Assembly (NCBI GenBank): GCA_023264755.1
Contig: JAHFVB010000391.1
Span: 1 to 5,191 of the forward strand
Length of the DNA: 5,191 bases
Direction: 5' to 3'
Source of the DNA: Mycobacterium sp.
Lineage (GTDB): Bacteria > Actinomycetota > Actinomycetes > Mycobacteriales > Mycobacteriaceae
The notes under the pieces were generated by a model. It was not told the origin of the DNA. It saw only the letters and a program-made list of their open reading frames with translations, and did not search any database. Position 1 is the first letter of the stretch. Each line of letters starts with the position of its first letter. The position numbers and the translations under genes are program-made. Below, in pieces: positions 1-5,191 of this stretch.

Positions 1-128
1 TAGTCGGCGATCACCGCGTCGGCGGGAAACTCCAGCACCGTCGAGCCGGCCGCCAGTTCGGTGAGCTCGGCCGGGGACATCGACTGGAACGGGGTGTGCT
101 GCCCCAGAAATGCCGCGAGCTCGCTCAA
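1..128 (-). CDS. N-terminus of a cNMP-binding-domain-like signalling protein (partial, runs off left edge)
   Basis: An open frame runs from a TTG codon at 128-126 to the window edge: 42 codons plus two bases, no stop. The residues include FLGQHTPF, then MSPAEL, a short helix TELAAGS and the strand VLEFPADAVIAD. This pattern (hydrophobic helix with HxPF, 'L..LA', then a strand ending FPA(G/D)xxI) is what I associate with the start of the cyclic-nucleotide-binding fold in bacterial proteins that continue into CBS and DUF294 nucleotidyltransferase-like domains. Those later domains would lie outside the window, so the architecture is a guess. The TTG overlaps the oxidase TGA by four bases (TTGA), suggesting translational coupling. 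Other in-frame starts are an ATG at 152-150, overlapping the oxidase by 28 nt and adding 8 residues, and an ATG at 80-78, which would remove the first helix and is less likely. Neither TTG nor ATG-152 has a well-spaced Shine-Dalgarno. If part of the operon, it could sense or regulate amine use, but nothing visible shows its ligand. Confidence 0.6.
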   Translation of the reverse strand, partial: MSELAAFLGQHTPFQSMSPAELTELAAGSTVLEFPADAVIAD

Positions 129-1678
129 CCCTTGCGGATCAGGTCCGCACATCGCTCCGCCATGGTCATCACGGTGATGTTCGGGTTCACCGCGGGCAGT
201 TTGGGCATCGCCGAGGCGTCGACCACCCGCAGCCGGGACACGCCCTTGACTCGGAGCTGCGGGTCGAGCACCGCCATCGGATCGGTCGGGGCGCCCATCC
301 TGGCGGTGGCCGCCGGGTGGTAGACGGTGTTGTGGGTCTGGTGAACGTAGTGGAGCAGCTCGTCGTCGGTGACCGCGTCGGGTCCCGGCGCCAGTTCCCT
401 AGCCACCCACGCCTTCAACGGGGGCTGCTCGGCGATCTTGCGAGCCAGCCGCAGCCCGGTGAGCATGATCCGCTCGTCGTAGCCCTCGGGATCGGTGAAG
501 TACCGCGGATCGACCTTCGGCCGGTCCCGGAAGTCCATGCTGCGCAGCCGCACCGTGCCCCGCGAGCGGCCCTGAGTCACGTTGGGCGTCAAGCAGAATC
601 CGTTGTCGGTGGTCGGATAGCCCCGGCGCAGCGTATTCATGTCGAAAGGCACACTACCGTAGTGCATCATCAGATCGGGTTGCGCCGTTCCTTCGTCCAC
701 CGTGGTGAACAACCCGATCTCCCACCACTGCGTGGAGGTGGTGACCATGGGCCGCGACGCCTCCCAGAACACCAGCCCCTCGACGTGGTCGTCGAGATTG
801 GAGCCGACTCCCGGCGAGTCGACCCGCACCGGAATCCCGAGCTCCCGCAGGTGGGCGGCGGGCCCGATTCCCGACAGCATCAACAACTTCGGGGTGTCGA
901 TCGCCCCTGCGGTGACGATGACCTCGCGCCGCGCCGATACCGTGTCGTAGCCCGTCAGGTCGGGACGTTGGTACCGCACCCCGGTGGCCCCGTTGGCGTC
1001 GTCGAACAGCAGCTCCGACACCCAGCAGTTGGTGCGCACCTCGAGGTTCTTGCGGGTGTCCAGGATGGGATGCAGGTAGGCATGTGAGCTCGACATGCGG
1101 GTGCCGTCTTCGCCGACGTTGATTTGAAACCAGCCTGCGCCGTTGCGAACCGTCTCACCGCGGTTGAAGCCCACCGTCGGCAACCCGACCATTGCCGCGG
1201 CTTCCAGCACCGCAACGCCGCAGGGATCGTTCGGGGGCACGTCCTGCAACCGGACGGGACCGTGGTGTCCGTGCTCGCCGGGCGCCTCGTTGTTCTCCAA
1301 ACGCTTTACCAGGGGCAGGATTTCGGCGGCACCCCAGCCCGCCGCGCCCATTTCCACCCATTCGTCCAGGCACTCGGCGGGCGGCCAGAACGCGATGCAG
1401 GAGTTGTGCGACGAGCACCCGCCCAACACCTTCGCGCGGGCGTGCCGCATGAAGCTGTTGCCCTTCTCCTGCGGTTCGACGGGGTAGTCCCAGTCGTAGC
1501 CGGAGTCCAGCAGATGCATCCACTCCGACAACGGCAGGATGTTCTGGTCGCCGACGTCCGACGGTCCGGCCTCGACGAGGCAGACCGTGACGTTCGGGTC
1601 CTCGGACAGGCGGGCGGCCAGCACGCAGCCGGCCGTCCCCCCGCCCGCGATGACATAGTCGAATTGGGTGTCGGACAT
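125..1678 (-). CDS. codA: Choline-oxidase-like GMC flavoprotein oxidoreductase
   Basis: Complete 517-residue GMC-family FAD enzyme, predicted cytosolic. Choline oxidase converts choline to betaine aldehyde and on to glycine betaine, reducing O2 to H2O2. The ADP-binding motif GGGTAG is at residues 12-17 with the ribose-binding Glu at 36 (LVEAG). The GMC signature region holds RAKVLGGCSSHN (81-92). Compared from memory with Arthrobacter globiformis choline oxidase, all the active-site residues I know are present: His91 (the FAD-linking His99), Ser93 (Ser101), His298 and Glu300 (His310, Glu312), His339 (His351), Val452 and His454 (Val464, His466) and Asn498 (Asn510). Blocks such as STQWWEIG (315-322) and HYGSVPFDMNTL (339-350) also match. 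It lacks the roughly 20-residue C-terminal tail I recall for that enzyme. The ATG at 1678-1676 shares one base with the permease stop (TGATG); no strong Shine-Dalgarno is visible, so translation is probably coupled. The frame stays open far upstream inside the permease gene, but the FAD motif fixes the start here. Alternatives are a choline dehydrogenase or an oxidase of another amino alcohol. The family is certain, the choline substrate likely. Confidence 0.9.
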   Translation of the reverse strand: MSDTQFDYVIAGGGTAGCVLAARLSEDPNVTVCLVEAGPSDVGDQNILPLSEWMHLLDSGYDWDYPVEPQEKGNSFMRHARAKVLGGCSSHNSCIAFWPPAECLDEWVEMGAAGWGAAEILPLVKRLENNEAPGEHGHHGPVRLQDVPPNDPCGVAVLEAAAMVGLPTVGFNRGETVRNGAGWFQINVGEDGTRMSSSHAYLHPILDTRKNLEVRTNCWVSELLFDDANGATGVRYQRPDLTGYDTVSARREVIVTAGAIDTPKLLMLSGIGPAAHLRELGIPVRVDSPGVGSNLDDHVEGLVFWEASRPMVTTSTQWWEIGLFTTVDEGTAQPDLMMHYGSVPFDMNTLRRGYPTTDNGFCLTPNVTQGRSRGTVRLRSMDFRDRPKVDPRYFTDPEGYDERIMLTGLRLARKIAEQPPLKAWVARELAPGPDAVTDDELLHYVHQTHNTVYHPAATARMGAPTDPMAVLDPQLRVKGVSRLRVVDASAMPKLPAVNPNITVMTMAERCADLIRKG

Positions 1679-3213
1679 CAGCTTTGGGAGCTCTTGGTGA
1701 CCGCGGCGTGCGATTCCAGGGTGCCGATGTGGTGCCGGCCCTTGATGCCGTACCAGAGCAAGCCGAACCCGAGGATCACGCCGATGTAGACGAAGGCGCC
1801 CCAGGTGTTGTACCAGGGGTCGCCGTAGACGGCGACCCGCGGCCAGGCCAGGTTGATCGCCATCCCGATGCCCCAGACCACGGCGACGATGTTGACGACC
1901 ATGCCCCACTTGCCCATGGTGAAGTAGCCGCCCTCCTTCAAGTCCTTTGGCGGCCACTGCCCTTGGAAGCGCTTCTTGAGCATCGGTCCGGTCACCATCA
2001 GGTAGGCCAGGTAGATCATGATGATCGCGATCGACGTCAACACCGTGAAGATCTTCGGCTGACCGATGTTGATCACCAGGATCACGGCCGCGATGACGCC
2101 GATGACGATGGCCGGAATGATCGGCGTCTGCGTCTTGGGGTTGACGCGAGCGAGCTTCTCCCCTAACGGGAGTGCGTTGTCGCGCGCCATTGCGAAGGTC
2201 AGCCGGATGGCCGCGGTGTGCACCGCGAGCGTACAGACCGTGACGGCGACCACGATGCAGACCAGGAACACCTTGCCCAGCGGTCCCCACATCACCTGTT
2301 CGACGATGTACTGCAGGCCGCCGCTGCTCTCGCCGATCTTGGGGTCGTTCAGGTCGGGGGCCGACATCACCGCGAACACCAGGATGGCGCCGCCGATGAC
2401 GAACGAGGCCAGGATGGCTCGCAGGATGGCCTTCGGTGCGGTCCGTCGGGGCTCGACGGTTTCCTCGCCGAGTGAGCTGGCGGTGTCGAAGCCGTACATC
2501 ACGTAACCGGAGGCCAGGGACGCAATCAGGAAGGCCCCGAGGTAGCCGCCGGGTAACCCGGCGCCGTATCCGTTGGTGGAGAAGAACACCCCGGGCCCGC
2601 GCGTCGTGCTGCACGCCAGGATGATCGCGATCAGCACGGCGGCGATCAGTTCGATGAACACCCCCGCACTGTTGATCATCGCCATCAGCTTGACCCCGAG
2701 CGCGTTGACCAGCGTGGTGAAGGCGATCAGGATGCTGCCGAGCACGACGGCGTTGGCGGCGAAGTCGTATTCGCCGGTGCCGTCGCCGATGATTTGGAAT
2801 CCGCTCCACAGCCGCGGCAGATTCAGCTGGTAGGCCAGCACGACGGCGGAGATCGTGACGATCGACGCGGTGAGCATCAGCCAGCCCGACGACCACCCCA
2901 CGATGCGGCTGCCGAGTTTCTTGGACCAGTTGTAGACCGAGCCGGCGACGGGGTACTTCGCGGCCAGTTCCATGAAGCACAGCGCGACGGCCATCTGCCC
3001 GACGAACACGATGGGCCACGACCACAGGTAGGCCGGGCCGGCCGTTCCGAATCCGAAGTAGAACAGCTGGAAGGTACCGGTCAGGATCGAGATGTAGCTG
3101 ACCCCCGCCGCGAAACTGGCGAACTTGCCGATGCTGCGGTCGAGGGACTCCTTGTAACCGAAGTCGTCGAGGCCCCCACTGTCGGCCTCCGGTGAACCTG
3201 CTTCAACGCTCAT
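1678..3213 (-). CDS. APC-superfamily permease, probable choline/amine importer
   Basis: Complete 511-residue integral membrane protein. After a polar N-terminal stretch of about 30 residues I count about 12 hydrophobic segments, near residues 31-56, 61-84, 104-128, 152-173, 180-200, 224-246, 262-284, 313-336, 364-384, 387-410, 436-456 and 470-490, followed by a polar tail of about 20 residues. This is the usual APC length and topology. The loop after the sixth segment carries GFDTASSLGEET (241-252) and PRRTAPKAI (255-263), the conserved loop typical of the amino acid/choline transporter branch, which includes fungal GABA and choline permeases. Helix 1 has the unwound glycine-rich region expected for APC substrate binding (GVSYISILTG, 37-46). 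The gene lies between an ALDH and a choline-oxidase-like gene, so choline or a related amine is the most economical substrate; a GABA, ethanolamine or amino acid permease remains possible. The ATG at 3213 has a good Shine-Dalgarno (3221-3228), and the stop overlaps the oxidase start by one base. Confidence 0.9.
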   Translation of the reverse strand: MSVEAGSPEADSGGLDDFGYKESLDRSIGKFASFAAGVSYISILTGTFQLFYFGFGTAGPAYLWSWPIVFVGQMAVALCFMELAAKYPVAGSVYNWSKKLGSRIVGWSSGWLMLTASIVTISAVVLAYQLNLPRLWSGFQIIGDGTGEYDFAANAVVLGSILIAFTTLVNALGVKLMAMINSAGVFIELIAAVLIAIILACSTTRGPGVFFSTNGYGAGLPGGYLGAFLIASLASGYVMYGFDTASSLGEETVEPRRTAPKAILRAILASFVIGGAILVFAVMSAPDLNDPKIGESSGGLQYIVEQVMWGPLGKVFLVCIVVAVTVCTLAVHTAAIRLTFAMARDNALPLGEKLARVNPKTQTPIIPAIVIGVIAAVILVINIGQPKIFTVLTSIAIIMIYLAYLMVTGPMLKKRFQGQWPPKDLKEGGYFTMGKWGMVVNIVAVVWGIGMAINLAWPRVAVYGDPWYNTWGAFVYIGVILGFGLLWYGIKGRHHIGTLESHAAVTKSSQS

Positions 3214-3220
3214 TGGCGCG

Positions 3221-3228
3221 TCCTCTCT
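3221..3228 (-). promoter_or_regulatory. Shine-Dalgarno of the permease gene
   Basis: On the minus strand AGAGAGGA lies seven bases before the permease ATG, with good complementarity to the 16S rRNA tail. It supports the start at 3213. It sits in the only real intergenic gap in the window (3214-3265, 52 nt), so the permease can initiate independently, whereas the flanking gene junctions overlap. Confidence 0.7.
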
Positions 3229-3265
3229 GAAAGTGCGCTGTGCGGAAGGCCTTTTCGTCGCTGAG

Positions 3266-4756
3266 TCAGCCCTTGAACCAACCCGCGGGTTTGGGCGCGG
3301 TGTTGTGCCAGATGTGTTTGAGCTCTTGATATTCCGCGAGTCCGGTGGGTCCGAGCTCGCGACCGTTGCCAGACTTGCCGAATCCGCCCCACTCCGCTGC
3401 CGCGGTGTAGTAACCGAAGTCGTTCAGCCACACCGTGCCGTGCCGCAATGCGCGCACGACACGTTCGCCCCGCGCCGGATCGGACGTCCGAACGCCCGCC
3501 GCGAGACCGTACTCCGTGTCGTTGCCGAGGCTGATCGCCTCGGCCTCGGTGGTGAATCGTTCCACCGTGAGAATCGGTCCGAAGGTTTCCTCCCGGACGA
3601 TTCCCATCGACCGGTCGCACCGGTCGAAGATCGTGGGCAGATAGAAGCTGCCCTTGGCCAGCGCCGGATCGGTGGGGCGCGCACCGCCGGTGAGCAGCTT
3701 CGCGCCCTCGGCGAGCCCCGCCGCCACGTGCGCCTCCACCTTGGCGCGGTGCTGTTCGGAGACCAACGGTCCGGTCTCGCTCGCCGGGTCCACGCCGTCG
3801 CCCAGCTTGATCCGCTCGGCACGTTCCACCAGCGCGGCGACGAAGTCGTCGGCGATCGACTCCTCGACGATCAGTCGGGTGCCGGCCGAACACACCTGAC
3901 CGGAGTGCAGGAAGACCCCGGTCAACACCTGGTCGACGGCCGTGTCCCAACTCTCCCCCGAGCCGATGTCGGCGAAGACGAGGTGCGGGTTCTTGCCGCC
4001 GAGTTCCACGGCCACCTTGGTGACGTGCTCGGCTGCCACCTTGGCGATGGTCCGCCCGGTGGCCAAGCCCCCGGTGAACGAGATGAAGTCGACGCACCTG
4101 TTGTCGGTCAGCGCGCTGCCCAGCGTGGCACCGCTGCCCTGCACCAGGTTGACCACGCCGCCCGGCACGCCCGCTTCCTCCAACAGGTGGACGAAGGCGA
4201 TGGTGGACAGCGGGGTCACCTCACTGGGCTTGGCCACCATGGTGCAGCCGGCCGCGAGCGCGGGCGCGATCTTCCACGACATCTGCAGCAACGGGTAGTT
4301 CCACGGCGCGATGAGCACGCAGACGCCGATGGGCTCGCGGACCACCCGGCTGATGACGGCCGGATCACCGACGTCGATCACCCGGTCGGCCTGGACTCCG
4401 ACCAGCCGGGCGTAGTAGCGGAACACCGACGTCACGTCGTCGATGTCGATCCTGCTCTCCGCCAGCGTCTTTCCGGTGTCGCGGGTTTCCAGGACGGCTA
4501 GTGCCTCCTTGTCTCGCTGCAGCAGTTCGGCGATCCGGTCCAGCAGCGCGGCCCGCTCCCCGGCGGCCGTCGCGGGCCAGGAGCCGTCGTCGAAGGCCGC
4601 CCGCGCGGCCGCGACCGCTGCCCGCGCGTCGGCGTCGGTGGCCTCGTCGACGGTCGCGACGACACTGCCATCGGCCGGGTTGACGATGTCGCGCGTCCCC
4701 CCGTCCGAGGCATGCCGCCACTGGCCGGCGACGTACAGATCGGGTGCACCGTTCAC
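3266..4756 (-). CDS. betB: Betaine-aldehyde-dehydrogenase-like NAD(P)+-dependent aldehyde dehydrogenase
   Basis: Complete 496-residue cytosolic ALDH of normal family length. In order: the oxyanion-hole motif PWN (151-153) with Asn153, the cofactor-binding KPSE (176-179), the Rossmann turn FTGG (227-230), the general base Glu251 in ELGGK (251-255), the nucleophile Cys289 in SGQVCSAGTR (285-294), and EETFGP (389-394). The end GRELGPTGLAEY (465-476) and the tail ending in GWFKG are typical of betaine aldehyde dehydrogenases, and the GQVCSAG context with FTGG rather than FTGS recalls the Bacillus GbsA type (from memory). The expected reaction is betaine aldehyde + NAD(P)+ + H2O to glycine betaine, fitting the downstream choline-oxidase-like gene. 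A gamma-aminobutyraldehyde or other aminoaldehyde substrate is the main alternative. The start is a GTG inside a GTGA overlap with the upstream stop, with GAGGG just before it; the next in-frame Met is residue 159, well inside the NAD-binding domain, so GTG is strongly favoured. Confidence 0.9.
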   Translation of the reverse strand: MNGAPDLYVAGQWRHASDGGTRDIVNPADGSVVATVDEATDADARAAVAAARAAFDDGSWPATAAGERAALLDRIAELLQRDKEALAVLETRDTGKTLAESRIDIDDVTSVFRYYARLVGVQADRVIDVGDPAVISRVVREPIGVCVLIAPWNYPLLQMSWKIAPALAAGCTMVAKPSEVTPLSTIAFVHLLEEAGVPGGVVNLVQGSGATLGSALTDNRCVDFISFTGGLATGRTIAKVAAEHVTKVAVELGGKNPHLVFADIGSGESWDTAVDQVLTGVFLHSGQVCSAGTRLIVEESIADDFVAALVERAERIKLGDGVDPASETGPLVSEQHRAKVEAHVAAGLAEGAKLLTGGARPTDPALAKGSFYLPTIFDRCDRSMGIVREETFGPILTVERFTTEAEAISLGNDTEYGLAAGVRTSDPARGERVVRALRHGTVWLNDFGYYTAAAEWGGFGKSGNGRELGPTGLAEYQELKHIWHNTAPKPAGWFKG

Positions 4757-5191
4757 GAGCCCTCACTTCGAGTGGAGAGCCGGGACACTACCCACTCGTG
4801 GAACTCCGCGATGTGGTGTTCGGAAGGAACGAGTACCCCGCCGTTGCGATAGGCCCGCGACGACATCGCCGGCTGGGTGCGTTCGCAGGCCGCGAAGTCC
4901 TGTTCGTTGACGCGGTGGAACAACTCCACCGAATGCGACACGTCGCGACCCTCGGCCACCACGTCGGCGGTGTACAGCCAGTCGCACTCCACGATCGTGC
5001 GGTCCACCGCGATCGGGTACATGCGGTGGAAGATGACGTGATCGGGCACCAGGTTGACGAACACCGTCGGCTTGACCGTGATCGCGTAATACCTGCGGTC
5101 CTGCTCGTCGCTGATCCCCGGGAGCCGCTCGAATCCGGCCGACCCGTCGACGGTGAACCCATCTATCTCCGAACCGAATTCGGCCCCGAGG
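4753..5191 (-). CDS. Rieske non-heme iron oxygenase alpha subunit, C-terminal part (5' end outside window)
   Basis: The frame is open from the right edge to the TGA at 4755-4753, giving 145 residues with the start and the Rieske [2Fe-2S] domain outside the window. What remains matches the end of the catalytic (SRPBCC-fold) domain of ring-hydroxylating-type alpha subunits: VNLVPDHVIFHRMYPIAVDR (residues 45-64 of the visible part), ECDWLY (68-73), then VNEQDFAACERTQ (94-106), SSRAY (110-114) and a closing helix HHIAEFHEWVV (125-135). Asp98 in NEQDF is by position the likely third ligand of the mononuclear iron; the two His ligands would lie upstream. This C-terminal pattern is shared by choline monooxygenase, glycine-betaine demethylase (GbcA) and stachydrine demethylase relatives, so the substrate is probably a quaternary amine, but the fragment cannot separate a choline hydroxylase from a betaine demethylase. 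A valine codon GTG at 5064-5062 lies inside the conserved domain and is not a credible start. A reductase partner is not visible here. Confidence 0.85.
   Translation of the reverse strand, partial: LGAEFGSEIDGFTVDGSAGFERLPGISDEQDRRYYAITVKPTVFVNLVPDHVIFHRMYPIAVDRTIVECDWLYTADVVAEGRDVSHSVELFHRVNEQDFAACERTQPAMSSRAYRNGGVLVPSEHHIAEFHEWVVSRLSTRSEGS
4760..4764 (-). promoter_or_regulatory. Short Shine-Dalgarno deciding the GTG start of the ALDH
   Basis: GAGGG on the minus strand ends three bases before the GTG at 4756-4754 and lies inside the last codons of the Rieske gene. The spacing is shorter than ideal, but with the GTGA stop/start overlap it supports initiation at this GTG by ribosomes finishing the upstream gene. 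Confidence 0.45.

Noticed and set aside
110..1087. Long plus-strand open frame (325 codons) opposite the oxidase.
   Set aside because: Same reasoning: antisense to a clear GMC gene, no recognisable domain, biased composition.
1679..3025. In-frame open extension upstream of the oxidase on the minus strand, which would give a 966-residue protein.
   Set aside because: It lies inside the permease gene in another frame, and its translation is Arg/His/Gly-rich without domains. The FAD-binding motif begins just after the ATG at 1678, so the extension is a GC-driven shadow.
3246..3253. The 8-bp perfect palindrome AAGGCCTT in the ALDH-permease gap.
   Set aside because: It has no loop and does not extend with further pairing, so it is not a terminator. 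A regulator site cannot be argued from a single short palindrome.
3214..3265. Possible internal promoter or terminator between the ALDH and permease genes.
   Set aside because: Neither a convincing -10/-35 pair nor a GC-rich stem followed by a T run is visible; only the Shine-Dalgarno is supportable.
3233..4501. Long plus-strand open frame (422 codons) opposite the ALDH.
   Set aside because: It is antisense to a gene with complete catalytic motifs, and its translation is low-complexity and Arg/Gly/His-rich, typical of a shadow frame in high-GC DNA.
4365..4766. Alternative minus-strand frame starting with GTG at 4766.
   Set aside because: Its product is Arg-rich without motifs and overlaps the ALDH in another frame; the GTG at 4756 opens the frame with the ALDH catalytic residues.

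Overview
The window looks like part of a high-GC actinobacterial chromosome, most likely Mycobacterium or a close relative. This rests on the strongly GC-biased third codon positions, the use of GTG and possibly TTG starts, tightly packed overlapping genes, and the resemblance of the oxidase to actinobacterial choline oxidase. The genus is an inference; no marker gene is present. No RNA genes, mobile elements, CRISPR arrays or long repeats were seen.

All genes are on the minus strand and read from right to left as one apparent operon. From the right edge: (1) the C-terminal 145 residues of a Rieske-type oxygenase alpha subunit (4753-5191, start outside the window); (2) a complete betaine-aldehyde-dehydrogenase-like ALDH (3266-4756), starting at a GTG inside a GTGA overlap with the oxygenase stop; (3) after a 52-nt gap with a good Shine-Dalgarno, a complete 12-helix APC-superfamily permease (1678-3213); (4) a complete GMC flavoprotein (125-1678), closely resembling choline oxidase and joined to the permease by a TGATG stop/start; (5) at the left edge, overlapping the oxidase stop, the first 42-50 residues of a protein that looks like a cyclic-nucleotide-binding-domain signalling protein (about 1-128, possibly starting at 152).

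Together the genes suggest uptake and oxidation of choline or a related quaternary amine. The permease would import the substrate. The choline-oxidase-like enzyme would oxidise the alcohol to betaine aldehyde and possibly on to glycine betaine. The ALDH would finish the aldehyde-to-acid step. The Rieske enzyme would act either as a second entry point (choline monooxygenase-like) or downstream by demethylating betaine (GbcA-like). The left-edge protein may be a regulator. The enzyme families are well supported by motifs; the exact substrates are inferred from motif comparison and context. The promoter and first gene(s) lie beyond the right edge and the end of the operon lies beyond the left edge.
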